A stretch of DNA of 64,000 nt from Laguncularia racemosa (GCA_037954665.1 JBBMOL010000591.1:1-64000), one strand, 5' to 3'. Numbered from the stretch's first letter, positions 11,211 through 23,181 are shown. Program-made: numbers and translations. The notes: generated by a model not told the origin, from the letters alone.

Positions 11211-11880
11211 GTTATACATAATTTTCCAGATTTATACAGAAACCCTTAATCATGTAATAACCCTGATACATCTTGTCCCCATAACACCTCGCCATAATAG
11301 TTTTGAATTCATCATCATATATATATTGTTCTTTCAACAATTCAAACTTAGTAGTTTTGATTGAGAGAAGTGATAAGTACATACGTCGTGATAAAACGTT
11401 TAGCAACAATGTTATGATTACCCTTCTTGTATTTTATCACATAAGCAAAGCCCTCCAAAAACTCCACTCATTTGGCTTGGCGTTCAAACAAATTTATGCT
11501 GTCCCTTGAAATGTTTCAATGATTCATGATTTGTATAAATAATAAACTCTCTCGGAAGGAGATAATGCTGCCACGTCATGAGAGCCCTCATTAAGGAATA
11601 AAATTCCTTATCATATATAGAATAGTTTAAAGTTACACCACTTAACTTCTCACTAAAATATGCTATGGGTCTCTTTTCCTGCATTAGTATAGCACTAATT
11701 CCTATCTTAGAAAGCATCACATTCCAGTTCAAAAACTTTGTCAAAATCAGGTAAAGCCAATAATGGAGCAAAAGTGGGTTTTTCTTTTACCTCTTTAAAA
11801 CTCCTCTGGGCCTTTTCACTCCAAATGAAAGGTACATTCTTTTTAGTTAGTTCTATGAGAGGACGGACAACATTACTGAA
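11211..11880 (-). pseudogene. Element A: RNase H (degenerate)
   Basis: A 95-residue stretch at 11484-11771 includes IGISAILMQEKRPIAYFSEK, then LNYSIYDKEFYSLMRAL, then WQHYLLPREFIIYTNHESLK, the core of Ty3/gypsy RNase H. The preceding block (about 11780-11880) gives the LTKKN and PFxW-like connection. The C-terminal part is at 11212-11409 with LLxVLSRRMYLSLLSIKTT. The frame changes several times. Confidence 0.75.
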
Positions 11881-12620
11881 ATTATGGACAAAGTGTCGAT
11901 AAAAAGATGCAAGTCCATGAAACTTCTTACCTCAGTAACTGAGGTGGGTGTTGGGCATTCCTAATTGCCCTCACTTTCTCCTCATCCACCTTAACACTTG
12001 AGCTAGATACAACAAAAACCCAAAAATGTTACCTCAGTTTAATAAAATGAACACTTTTGGAGATTTGCAAATAGCTGCTGTGCCCTCAACACCGAGAATA
12101 CTGCCAAAGATGTCCACATGATGTTCTAGGTCTTGTTGTCTATCAGAATATCATCAAAATAAACAACAACAAATTTTCCTAGAAACTCTTTCAATACATA
12201 ATTCATCAGTCTTATAAATGTACTAGGAGCATTACTCAAACCAAAGGGCATAACCAGCCACTCATATAGTCCATGGCATGTTTCAAAAGAGGATTTCCAT
12301 TCATCCCCCTCTCTTATCCAAATTGGTGATCCCCCGCTTTTAAGATCTATGTTGGAGAAACCTGCGAACTATGCATCTCATCCAACATATCATCAAGTCT
12401 AGGAATAGGATACCTGTATTTGATTGTGATTTGGTTGATGGCTCTGCTATTGATACACATTCTCCAAGTACCATCCTTCTTAGGAACAAGAAGGGCGGGA
12501 ACAGCACATGGACTGAGACTCTCCTTAACAAATCCCCACTCAACCAACTCATCTACCTGGCATTTCAATTCTCTAGCCTCCTCGGGATTCATGCAATATG
12601 CAGATCAATTCGGCAATACT
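11881..12620 (-). pseudogene. Element A: reverse transcriptase (degenerate)
   Basis: The minus strand from 12592 reads MNPEEARELKCQVDELVEWG, then KESLSPCAVPALLVPKKDGT, then WRMCINSRAINQITIKYRYP, the classic start of plant Ty3/gypsy RT. DLKSG follows near 12330, but the next residues expected after it are altered. LVMPFGLSNAPSTF is at about 12215-12260, and VVYFDDILI with catalytic YFDD is at 12150-12161. The end of the domain (TEVRSF) is near 11930. The copy is broken by frameshifts. Confidence 0.85.
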
Positions 12621-13393
12621 GAATCGGGCATAAGATCAATAGCATGTTCTATCCCTCTCAAAGGTGTTAAACTTACTAGCAAATCATTAGGAAAAAATAT
12701 CAGTATACTCATTCAATACCTGAGAAACTCTGGGGGTAGAGATTGTGGTTCCTGCACCCTAGTGCACATCTCAATTGAAGCAAGTATACTGGAGTCTCTT
12801 CTATAACAAGCCTATCCAATTCACCCTGTCCCATCAACAATACCTTCTTTTCCTTAGAATTATTAAACTGCACTGAAACCCTTTTAACCTCAGATAGGCT
12901 ACTGATTTGTTACTAAACTTTTGAACCTTTGATGGTGACATTAGATTCAGAATAATGCGTTTGCCTTCTTTCTGGAATACATAAGTATTCCTGGAGCCAT
13001 CATGCAAGACCCTTCTGTCATATAACAAGGCCTGCCAAGCAATATATGGGATGCACACATAGGCAAAATATCGCACTCAATCTCATGACAGTATTTATCC
13101 CCTACATTGAATGGTACCCTAGCTCTTTGGGTCACATGTAAACTCCTCTGATCACTAAGCCAATGCAATTTATATGGTTTAGGATGTGGAGTGGTGGTAA
13201 GTCTTAGCTTCGATACTAACGATGCGGCTACTACATTGGTACAACTACTAACATCAATTATAAGGACCAACAAAATTTCCTTGTACCCTACAAGAAGTAT
13301 GGAACAAGTTTTCCCTTTGTTCTTCATCCTTAGTAGCAAATGTAGTCAATGTTCGGGCAACACATTAGCATATTGAAACATCTCACTAGACAT
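12621..13393 (-). pseudogene. Element A: protease and linker, starting at its own ATG
   Basis: The frame starts at ATG 13393 with MSSEMFQYANVL, the same start as S2 at 60641 and S1 at about 20961. It passes through KTCSILLVGYKEILLVLIID and SSCTNVVAASLVSKLRL, then HILLGRPC near 13050. This is the retropepsin fold of Ty3/gypsy elements. The active-site triplet, which reads DGG in S2, is D-V-S here, so the enzyme looks dead. Downstream the linker reads KVLLMGQGELDRL and ends with GIEHAIDLMPDS before RT. The start next to the leader shows that Gag is absent. Confidence 0.75.
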
Positions 13394-13866
13394 TGTTGTG
13401 TTTTAAATTCAACACCACAATAATAATCCTTACACCTTCTACGGTCAAGTACACAACCACACCACAAATGAAGTACTCACACACAACTACTCTTAAGTAG
13501 ATAGAATTTAAATTCAACTCTAAGTGCTTAAGTAACTAGTTCAATTACTTTCACACTTTATGACTTATTTGAATTTTAAATTCTATACTCAACCTTCTTT
13601 TTCTTATTTTGATTTCACACTACAATCTTATCCCACGGTGCTAATCCTCTTCCTTCACGGTGAAGTCCACAACATAGAAGCTTCAACAAAGTACTCAAAA
13701 ATCACTCAACAAGCAGCAAGTTCAACTTCTACTCAAGACAATTCATGCCACTTCAAACAATGAACAACAACATTTCAATTAACTCCCAATTTTGGAATGA
13801 AGATGTAAGAACATGAACCCTAAATTTCTGAAATTCAAAATCAAAAAACCTTTCTCACAACCTCAA
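13394..13866 (-). other. Element A: untranslated leader
   Basis: Non-coding, AT-rich leader between PBS and the protease ATG. It resembles the S2 leader at 60400-60640 and the B leader at 16860-17060, for example in the GTGTGAAAGTAATTGA and TACTTAAACACTT blocks (read on the minus strand here). No Gag coding sequence is present. Confidence 0.65.
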
Positions 13867-13881
13867 GCTCTGATACCAAAA
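13867..13881 (-). other. Element A: primer-binding site (initiator Met tRNA type)
   Basis: The minus strand reads TTTTGGTATCAGAGC immediately downstream of the LTR terminus CACATCA. TGGTATCAGAGC is the PBS complementary to the 3' end of plant initiator tRNA-Met. Confidence 0.75.
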
Positions 13882-13884
13882 AGG

Positions 13885-15050
13885 TGATGTGCCTAAAAGG
13901 GAATTAAGCACGAGCAAAAAACCAATTTGAAAGATAAACAAACAATGCCAATCAAACTAGTTCAAATGGTGCAAACTTCTTCTAATTATGAGTCGATTCC
14001 ACTAACAATGGCGTGTTCAATCTTAAATCCAATTATGATATAGCTCTGATACCAAAAGATGATGTGCCTAAAACCAAGATTAAGCACAATCAAATGAAAC
14101 CAAAGCCATCCCTAAATGCACTAAATCGAATCTTGGAATTGCATGATTCCTAATGGAGTGCAAGGAGATCTAAATTCAATAACTAATGAATTAATCAACC
14201 ACAATGATTCAAAACCCTCAAAACACACTAATTAATCTTGAATACCACGTGAATCCAAGATCAACAACAAAATCAATTCCGAGATCCCCCTTTATAGAAA
14301 GGCAATTCACGGTTCAAATGATAAGCAATTGATGATGGTTAATAACAAGTAAATTAAGTACTCAAACAAAGCACACTATTTCGAATCAAACTAACTCAAA
14401 TCTGACAAGAAATGATTCAATCCAACCCTAGTATTACACACTAGAGAAGAAAAGAATACACAACAATTAGAAATTGGTATGACTCACAATTTCAATTGTT
14501 GCACTTGCTACAATCTCAACTCTTGGGATTGAAATTGATAAGAGGAAATTGAACTAGGGAAACCCTAAGCTCTCTCACGTAAAGTGAATGTGTTTAATAT
14601 GAAAATTTGGCCTCCTCAAAACCTTACTTAAGCAAGTATTTAACTTGCTCCCTTTGGGTTAGAAAGTTCACAAAATTACAACTATGCCACTTTAGGGTGT
14701 ACGGTCCTAAATAAAAATTACAAACAAAATGAAAGTGTCCCAAAAAAAATTACAACATAAAAGTGTTCTAAATCATATAAAAGAAATTAGTCTTCAAGAT
14801 GCCGGTCTTCAGGGTACTTTCGAATTGAGTCCCGATGAGGATCCCGACTCACTCAAAGTATAGGTGATTTGGCACTTTGTAGGACTGTTAGGGAACCTAC
14901 TAGAATGCATAACAATTATAAGGTATGAATGAAGAAATTAGTTAGCTTCCTTAGGATTAGGTTTCTCATGTATGATTCTCAAAACTAAGTTATTGTAGAC
15001 CCTTAACTTGGGTCCTAGTGATAGGTCTTGTAGGAATCTGATTCCTATTA
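13885..15050 (-). repeat. Element A: 5' LTR, long form with embedded PBS
   Basis: The LTR starts at 15050 and has a first terminus CACATCA at 14060, a PBS-like TTTTGGTATCAGAGC at 14043-14057, and about 160 bp of tail. A second terminus CACATCA is at 13885, followed by the functional PBS. A TATA region (AGTATTTAACTTGCT on the plus strand) is near 14636. The long form is shared with S1 and with the solo LTR at 23213. Confidence 0.75.
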
Positions 15051-15480
15051 AGGTGTCAATATTATTTGAGACCCTTCTTCCGAAGCATGTAAGTGTTTCT
15101 GAATCCATCATGTAACACCTTCTTATCAACATCCAGGGTCTACCCTATAGCAAATGAAAGGCACACATGGGAATCACATCACACAGGATCTCATCGTGAT
15201 ATTTTTTTTCCTATACTCACTAGCACCTTCGCCCTTTGTGTAACACGCATACTATCTCGATTGTTCAACCAATGCAAATTATAAGGACTAGGACGTGGAC
15301 TGGTGGATAGTTTGTAATTTGTCTAGTAATGCAGTAGATATGACATTGGTGCAACTACCACTATCAATGATTAGTACACAAAGGTTACCTCTGATCCTGC
15401 AAGAAGTGTGGAATATGTTCTTCCTCTGCTTGTCCCTAGCATCAGGAGATATAGTTTGAACCTTGTGCAACACATCAATA
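15051..15480 (-). pseudogene. Element B: protease (truncated by element A)
   Basis: The minus strand reads KNIFHTSCRIRGNLCVLIID, then SGSCTNVISTALLDKLQ at 15320-15420. The active-site triplet is D-S-G. The frame ends with VLHDGFRNTY near 15060-15115, where element A interrupts. This is a retropepsin that would mature the Gag-Pol polyprotein. Stops and slips occur near 15290. It differs clearly from the A, S1 and S2 proteases, so B is a separate subfamily. Confidence 0.75.
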
Positions 15481-16735
15481 GATAAATACTATTCACCTGT
15501 TCCCTTATGTGTCTCAGCGTTCTAATCGTCATAGTATTCCTGCATTGCTATAGATAAGTTATAGGCTCGATAGGTTCTTTTTCATCCTTATCTTCTTCTC
15601 CAGTACCCTCCATAACTGTCATGACTCTCTTATTAGGACACTGTGCAGCCTATGCCCAAATCCCATGCATTTAAAGCATTTAATTTGGCCCATTTTCCCA
15701 CTGTTATTCCTGGTACAGTCTGCCTAACATCAGGTCCTATTATCTCTTTACCCTTCATAGAAGTCATTTTTTCCTTGTCTGTGCTGGGGGTAACTTTTTT
15801 CACCTACTCCCTTTGATCCTCTCGATTGACCATCAGCTCCCATGAGCCTAGTAGTAGCATTAGACCTGCTACTAATAACCCTGAATGGATTAGATCGCCT
15901 CTGCCTTTCCACTTTCAAGGCTAATTGTATAGCCTCATTCAGTGTACTGTATCTCTGTAGCTCAACTAGACATGCGATCTCATATTTTAGCCCAGCTACT
16001 GACCCACATCTGATCATTAGGTTTCAAATTCCTGCACATAATCATCTACTGTTTTGCCTCCCTCTCTCAAGGTCTAACGACACATAAACAGTTCTTGCTT
16101 GTAATGTTCAGGAATGAACTTCATCCTCAAAACCCTTTTTATATCTCTCTAGTATGAATTTCAACCTCTCCATCCCTCTGCCTGCTAATCACTAAAATTT
16201 TCCACCACAAGGCGGCATACCTTATGAATTCAACAGCAGCAAGTCGAACTCGGTGTTATCATTTATCTCATAACATTCAAAAAGGCCCTCAACCTTATTC
16301 TCCCAGTCCAGATAGTCATTTGCTGAACCCCTGTCATCAAAGGAAGGCATCTACAACTTCACATACTTTAAGCTTCTAGGTGGCTTGAAATCCCTGTTTA
16401 GGTAAGGATTAACCCCAAAGTTATCATCCCTCTCCTCCATATAGGGATGATGATCTCCTTCCATTCTTCTTCCACATTTCATCTTCCTTATACTCCTTTT
16501 GTCTAATGTTTTGTGGAGCTACTTTTGGTGGTGCTTGAGGATTTGCCACTGGTGGTTGTGGCATTGTCATCCTGTTAATCTTTGTTGCTAGTGTAGCAAA
16601 AATGGTAGTAAGGTCTTGAAGTTGTTCTTCCAAGCTTCTTCTACCTGCAGTATGATGACCTGTCCTCTACCAACCTGGCTAGTGGCCTAATTGCCAATCC
16701 CCCCATTTACATTTATCTTTTGACATGCTTGTGGA
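15481..16735 (-). pseudogene. Element B: gag with CCHC zinc knuckle (degenerate)
   Basis: Gag forms the particle and binds genomic RNA. The frame appears to start at ATG about 16723 (MSKDKCKWGDWQLGH, then a stop). 16424-16633 gives EEQLQDLTTIFATLATKINR and a proline-rich stretch. 15748-16017 gives SVAGLKYEIACLVELQRYST and LNEAIQLALKVERQRRSNPF, the capsid C-terminal region. A zinc knuckle CFKCMGFGHRLHSC (CX2CX4HX4C) is near 15640-15680. Stops and frame slips are frequent. This is the only Gag of this chromovirus group in the window. Confidence 0.75.
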
Positions 16736-17840
16736 TGTGATTTGTTGAAGTATAATATCACAATTTGCAGCACACTCCTTCATGACACACGTCATAATAG
16801 CACATTTAGACAATCAACAACATACACACTTGTACACCCATAGTACAATAAGTCACTAAAAACAATTAAATAGTTCTTGACATTTCAAGTACAGTCAAAT
16901 AAATGAAGCACAAATAAATACTTCCAAGTAGTTAAGATATTAAATTCAACTAGCAAGTGTTTAAGTAGTGAGTTTCAATTACTTTCACACTTAAATGCTT
17001 GTTTTTGAATTCAAATTTCACTACTCACTTCCCTTTCTTGTCACGGTTTCACACTTACACTTAGTGTTAATGTGCAGCACCTTACACCACACACAATCCT
17101 TCACTTCTACACCGCCATTACACTATATACACATATAGTGCAACCACTACATTCACCACTACACACACCACAATCTACACCGCCACTTATAATACATACA
17201 ACACGGCGAAACCCTTCAATCAACTACACAACACTTCAAAATATAACTCTTTTTTGCTTACAACACTTCAAGTTGCAACACCCCTTCACAACATAACTCC
17301 AATTTGCCGCTCACAACAACATAATTCACACTGCCACTCACAACAAAGGTAGCAAGCACAATTTAAATAACTCCAAATAAATTTCAACCTTTCCACAAAT
17401 GGTAAGAAGCAATTTCAAATTCAAATAACCATTCAATCAACTAATACACAATAACTTCTTCAATTAAATATGGGGGTTTGAATTTCAATAGTTTCCCTTT
17501 CTCTACGTAATTCAAATCTAGAAATGGTAAATTGTACTCCCTAATTCTGAAACAAACATGCGAGAATTACACTTCTCTTCTCTTCACAAAAAGGGTGCTC
17601 CCAATTCAAAAAATGAAACAAGAAATGCACTTCCTACTTCCCTTCCCTTCACGGAAAAATTCAAGAACAAAGGAGCTACAATAAGATCTCCACTTCTACT
17701 TCAATAAGCAGCAATTACAACACCTCAACAAACATAATCAAATAACTCAATTTCCACTTTACAATTTCGGATCAAGATGCTAACTCAAGAACCTAAATTT
17801 TTTGAAATCACAATTACACAAATCCCTTCACTAAACCAAT
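16736..17840 (-). other. Element B: untranslated leader
   Basis: AC-rich on the plus strand, with many short ACAC-type repeats at 17070-17340, and no convincing coding sequence. The part at 16860-17060 is homologous to the S2 leader at 60420-60600. Function is inferred only from its position between PBS and gag. Confidence 0.65.
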
Positions 17841-18280
17841 GCTCCGATACTAAAAAGATGATGTGCCGTAAAACCAAATCCAAATGTATAAGCACACAAA
17901 AACTAATTGAAGAACCAATTAACAATTCTCAAAAGGGGCATGGAGATCAATTGCCAAATGATGATCACACAAATAAAAAATGAGAATTACAATTCACAAT
18001 TGCAAGTTCCAAATTCAATTACACAATACATGATCAAGGGTATGAAATCAAAATTGAATTAAACCCTAAAAATTTCGTGAAAGAAATAATAAAAAGGATA
18101 AACTAATTCTCACCGGATATGATCACTAGTTGGGAATTAGGATGGATTTGACATTGTTGATATTACACACAACAAGGATAACTCCCACTTGCCACACTTC
18201 AATCAAGAAATGATAAGAGTTCATGAAAAGGAGGTGTCTCTCATGGTTCAAATAGGAAAGATATGGTTAAAAAAGCTCCC
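17841..18280 (-). repeat. Element B: 5' LTR, U5 part, and PBS
   Basis: The LTR ends at 17859 as ACGGCACATCA. The PBS at 17841-17857 reads TTTTTAGTATCGGAGC, a mutated initiator-Met PBS. The block around 18110-18140 (CACCGGATATGATCACTAG) matches the B 3' LTR near 5355. The LTR is cut at 18280 by insertion of S1 and resumes at 23182 and 32138. The three pieces add to about 875 bp. Confidence 0.7.
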
Positions 18281-19449
18281 TGATAGGAATCAAAATCCGA
18301 GAAGACCTATCATTAGGGTAAGAACTAAAGGGTTTCAAATCTTGGCGATGAGGGCCCATTTTGAGCAAATCGACCCTGGATTTATTCGTTTACTAACCTT
18401 TTTATCTTATTCATGTATTATATATTCAAATAGGCACACTTATCATATTTTATGGGGCGATGGACAAACTCACTCAGACTTAGTTTGTGGGTTATCATGG
18501 ACCGACTTGAACCGGCGATGAGTTAGGCCGACGAATCCTATGGAAGAGCTCGCATGATGAAGACTATTTTCTTTTATTTTGTAATTGTTATTTGGACTAT
18601 TTTATGTTGTATTTTCTTTTGGGAAACTTTCATTTTGATTGTAATTTCCATTTAGCACCGGCCACCTTAAAAGTGGCATAGTTGTAATTTTTGTCCATTT
18701 CTAACCCTAAGGGGTGGCAAGTATAAATACTTGCTTATAGTAGGGTTTGAAGAGGCCATTTTGCAGATTAGAAACAACACTTAACGTGTGGGAATTAGGG
18801 TTCATCTAGTTCATTTTCTCTTATCAATTTCAATCCAAGAATTGGAATTGTAGAAGTGCAACAGGGGAAATTGTGATCATTCATTTTTTTTGGTTGTTTT
18901 TCATTTATCTTAGTGAGTCTTTGGGTTTGATTTAAAGTTTCTTGGTAGTTTTTGATTGCTTTGGATCAATTATTTTGTTTAAGGTTGATTACTTTTACTT
19001 GATCTTCCTTTAATTGGTGGGTGATTTGTATTGTGTTAAAAGGACATAATGTTTTGGTCTTTTTTCTTTCCTTTTCAGTGAAATTAATTGTTTATTTTTT
19101 TTGGTGAAATGGTTTCATTGTGGATGTTGATTGCTTTGAACCTTTGGTTTTATCAAATTTTCCCATTGGGGTTCAGAAAATTGCAGTTAAATTGGGAAAC
19201 CGGTTTGATGGAATTGAGGATTGTTTTTTTGATTCTTTTGATTGTTTGGCTTGGTTTTTTAAGCACATCATTTTTGGTATCAGAGCTATCTATTTGGATC
19301 AAAAGATTGTTTACTCCAAATTAAAGAATTGGTTACATTCTTTGGAAATTGACGCCATTGTTCTGGTTTAAAGATAGTTTGTTAAAAATTTTTTGATTGT
19401 CTTTCAATTTTGGTTTTTATGTGTTAAATTTTGGTTTTGGGGACACATT
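18281..19449 (+). repeat. Element S1: 5' LTR, long form
   Basis: Starts TGATAGGAATC and has TATA GTATAAATACTTGCT near 18720. The first terminus AAGCACATCA (19261-19270) is followed by TTTTTGGTATCAGAGC, then about 165 bp, then a second degraded terminus GGGGACACATT at 19449. The true PBS (GGGGTATCAGAGCT) lies just after. Confidence 0.75.
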
Positions 19450-20960
19450 TTTGGGGTATCAGAGCTTGTTTTTTAAAGAGGAGGGATTTTTAATTAAATT
19501 TTCAAAAATTTTTAGGGTTTTGATTTACTTTTGTTTCCCGAAATTGAAAGTGGGAAAATTGAATTTTTTTTATGTTGTTATTTAAAGGGGTGATTATCTT
19601 GTTGGGGAGTTAAACTTGTGCTTTTTGGGAGTGAGTTTTGAGGTCTTGTTGAAGCTCCATTTGTTGATATTTTGGTGAAAAAAAAAAAAAAGAGAATGAG
19701 GATTTGTGATTCAAAAGTAAAACTTGAATTACTAATTGTAAAGTAGAGGTGTTTTTTTGCTTAGAGTGATTCGGGCAAAAAGGGGGGCTTAGTGTATTAT
19801 TTTCAGTTTTGAAGTGTGGGGAAAGGGAAAAAGCCCCATTTGAAATTAAAATACCTTCCTTAAGTTTAAAAAGCAATTCTTGAGTAGCTTTGAATAAGTG
19901 TTATTTAAATTTGAATTGTTTTTTCCATTTGTGGAGAAGGTTGCATTTGGGGAGTGTTTAAATTGAATTTTGTTGCGCCATTTTGGGGTTTATGGTGTAA
20001 ATGGGATTTGTGAGTGGCAAGGACGTGCACCCTTGAAAATTTGTGTTGTGAATTTAGAAAAAAGGTGTTGCACCCAAGTGTTGTTGTTGTTGTTTGAAAT
20101 TAAGTGCATTTTGTGTGTATTTTTTAAATGGGGGGTGGTTTTGGTTTACTTGAGGGTTATAAAGTGGTGTGAATTTGTGGGAAATTGTGTGGAGAAGGTG
20201 TTTCCCATTGAGGCTAAAGTGTGAGAGTGTAGTGCTGGGTTTGGGAAAACCCTTTAAGGGGAAAAGTGGTGTTAAAAATTTTGAAGTGAAATTGGTGGTG
20301 TGCATTTTTGGAAATGGAGGAAAATTTAAAATTATTATTTTTAGATTTAAATCAGAATTGAATTAATTAAGAGGTCAATTTTAAATCTAATACACATTTA
20401 AAACATAGTTAATTTTGATCTTTTTAATTTGAAAAAAAAAGTCTTACCATTTGTGGAAAATTGCAAATTTTTGAATCATTTTGAATTTGAAATTGGTTGC
20501 CTTGTTGTTGAAGTTTCTTTTTTTATTGTGTGGAAATGGGAAAGTGCCCGGGTTTAAAGGAGTGTTATAGTGTGGTTTTCAAAATTAGTGAAAAGGGGGT
20601 TTTACATTTTATTGGTTATTATTGTGTTGTCAAGGATATTGCTAAAGGGGGTTAAAAATATTGGGGGGTGGTAGAAGGGGGTTTTATGGTGGTGATGGTG
20701 TGTTGTGTATGTGTTTAATTGCTGCAAATTTTGTATTTTAAATGGTGGAAGTAAAAGGGAAAAAAATGAAGTGAGTAATTGAAAATTTGAATTCAAAAAA
20801 GTCATTAAAAATGTGAAAAATAAATTTAAAAAGTTACTTAAACATTGTTGTTTTATTTAATTTATTTTGAAAGTAGTTAGTGTACTTATTTGGGTTTGGT
20901 TTTTGTACTTGAATTTGGGAGTGTGAAAGGTAATTTTGTATTGTTGGATTTGAGCACAAT
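19450..20960 (+). other. Element S1: PBS and leader
   Basis: PBS at about 19452-19466, then about 1.5 kb of leader homologous to S2 59661-60640 (for example GGCAAGGACGTG at 20017 and 60235). Open frames here are short and run through T- or G-rich errors. None is supported as a gene. Confidence 0.65.
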
Positions 20961-21984
20961 CATGTCTAGTGAAATGTTTCATTATGCTAAGTATTAGTCG
21001 GTCGTTGACTAAATTTTATCTGGTCAAAAAAAGGGGGAAACTTGTTCCATACTTCTTTTAGGGTATAGGAATTTATGGCCTTATAGTTATGGTGGTAGTT
21101 GTCAATTGGTGCGCATCGTTAGTACGAAACTAAAACTTTCTCTACTTCACATCCGAAAGTTACATTGCATTGGTTAGTGTCAGGGGGTTTGCTGGGGACC
21201 AAGAGCTAGGGTACCATTTGTGTAGGGGAAAATGCTTTGTGAGATTTGGGGTGTTTCTACCCATGTGTAATCCCTATATTTCTTGGGAACCTTGGTTAAT
21301 GATAGGAGGGTCTTAATGATGGCTTTTGAAATATTTGTATTTCAAAAAAGGGGAAAATGAATTTTTTGAATCGATGTTGCCCTTTTGAGGGGTTTTAAAA
21401 GGGTTTTTAAACAAAAAATCAAAAGACCCTGGTGGGCCATGGCAGTTGAAAACCCAAACCCCGAGACAAAAATTTCGACACAGATGGTCAACCTTCAGAG
21501 GATCTGTGAAAGGTCAGATGAGCAGTCTCAGAGGATGAAATGTTAAAAAGGATTTTTGACCCTTTCCCCGTTTTGAGGTTATAAGCAGTTGAGAAAAAAC
21601 CATTGGAGGATTTGGGGTCGAGTCAAATGACCCAACTCAGGGGCCCAGCTATTCAGGGGAAAATTTGGTTCACCTTTAGAGGTTTAGGGGGCAGTGGAGT
21701 TGGGCCCAACCCATGGGGGGGTAGGGGGTTGCCCCATACAGATGAGTTAGAAAAGGAGGAAACAATATCAGGGGAAGGGGTTGAGATAGGGGATCCCTCA
21801 ATGGATAATGGGTCTTATTTGTGTTGAAAAAATACATCTTAAAAATGGGGGGAAAACAATCCCCCCCTGTAGTATTTAGAATTGGGATTTGCGAGATACT
21901 TCTTCAGATGGGTTTTCTAGCAGAAAAAAGAGTTCTATTGATTTTATTGCTAGATTTGAGGACAAATCTTTTTGGGCTCAAGGA
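20961..21984 (+). pseudogene. Element S1: protease ORF remnant
   Basis: Starts with ATGTCTAGTGAAATGTTTCA, identical to the S2 start at 60641. It then follows the S2 protease frame with many slips (FHTS near 21045, protease core near 21080-21130). The region 21440-21560 corresponds to the 13-residue repeats of S2. The last block, LDLRTNLFGLKD (21950-21985), corresponds to S2 LPDLRKNLFEARGDD at the LTR border. No RT or integrase motif is present. Confidence 0.7.
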
Positions 21985-23176
21985 TGTAGGAATCAAAACC
22001 AAAAGACCTATCATTAGGGCAAGAACCAAAGGGTTTTGAATTTGGGGATGAAGGCCCATTTTGAGCAAATCGACCTTGGAATTATTGTTTACTAACCTCT
22101 TTTATCTTATTCATGTATTATATATTCTAATGGGCACATTTTATCATATTTTTATGGGGTGATGGACAAATCACTTAGACTTAGTTTGTGGGTTATCCAT
22201 GGACCAACTTGAACGGCGCGAGTTGGGCCCGGAATCTATGGAAGAGCTCGCATGATGAAGATATTTTCTTTATTTTGTAATTGTTATTTGGATTTATTTT
22301 TGTTGTATTTTCTTTTGGGACACTTTCATTTTGATTGTAATTTCCATTTAGCCCGGCTACCTTAAAAGTGGCATAGTTGTAATTTTTGTCCATTTTCTAA
22401 CCCTAAGGGTGGCAAGTATAAATACTTGCTTATGTAGGGTTTGAAGAGGCATTTTGCAGATTAGAAACAAACACTTAACGTGTGGGTTTTTGGGGGTTCA
22501 TCCTAGTTCATTTTCTCTTATCAATTTCAATCCAAAAATTGGAATTGTAGCAAGTGCAACAAGGGGAAATTGTGAGTCATATCAATTCTTTCTTTGTTGT
22601 TTTTCATTTCATCTCTAGTAAGTCATATCTAGGGTTGATTTGGAAGTTCTTGGTCAGTTTTTTTGATTGCATTTGTGATCAATTATCTTGTTTAAGGTTG
22701 ATTTACTTTAGTACTTGATCTTACCATTACATTGGTGGCTGTGAATTTGTACTTGTGTTGGAAGGACTTTATATCAGTTTTGGTACTTTTCTTTTCATCC
22801 ATTTCACGTGAAATTAACTTGATCTTATTGTTATTTGGTGAAATTGATCATTAGTGGATGTTGATTGCATCTTTAAACCCATTGGATTTCATAAAATTTT
22901 TCCATTAGGGTTCACGCAAATTGCTAGTTCAATTGGACCGGTTTGATTGTGAATTGAGGATTGTTTTCTTTGATTCATTGATTGTGCTTGGACTTGGTTT
23001 TAGCACATCATGTTTTGGTATCAGAGCATATCATATTTGGATCTAAGATTGATTAATCCTAATTGAAGAATTGGTTACATTCATTGGAAATTGACGCCAT
23101 TGTTCATGAGTTTAAGATAGTTTGTTGTCTTTTAAATTGGTTTTGTATGTGCTTAATCTTGGTTTTAGGCACATCA
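21985..23176 (+). repeat. Element S1: 3' LTR, long form
   Basis: Starts near TGTAGGAATCAAAACC. TATA GTATAAATACTTGCT is near 22418. The first terminus TAGCACATCA is at 23001-23010, followed by TTTTGGTATCAGAGCA (about 23013-23028) and about 150 bp. The second terminus GGTTTTAGGCACATCA ends at 23176. This copy is clean enough to show the embedded PBS clearly. Confidence 0.8.
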
Positions 23177-23181
23177 CTCCC

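Larger units (their letters stand above)
8924..15050 (-). mobile_element. Element A: gag-less chromovirus (LTR, leader, PR-RT-RH-IN, LTR)
   Basis: The 5' LTR is at 13885-15050, the PBS at 13867-13881 and the leader to 13394. Protease starts at ATG 13393, followed by RT, RNase H and integrase, and the 3' LTR is at 9090-10093 plus its tail. There is no Gag coding sequence between leader and protease. The element sits in the protease region of element B, but its left junction is rearranged and no clean target duplication was found. The right LTR edge reads ATTCCTATTA where CA is expected. Confidence 0.75.
18281..23176 (+). mobile_element. Element S1: non-autonomous gag-less chromovirus, TSD CTCCC
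   Basis: Two long-form LTRs (18281-19449 and 21985-23176) enclose a PBS, a leader and a decayed protease ORF. A perfect CTCCC duplication lies at 18276-18280 and 23177-23181. The duplication shows that the outer terminus at 23176, not the inner one at 23010, is the real LTR end. RT, RNase H, integrase and Gag are all absent, so mobility must have depended on proteins from another element. The same architecture is seen in S2. The sequence from 18.9 to 22.5 kb has many extra homopolymer bases. Confidence 0.85.

Noticed and set aside
12420..12806. A 128-codon plus-strand frame
   Set aside because: It is antisense to element A RT, where the conserved RT entry motifs are read.
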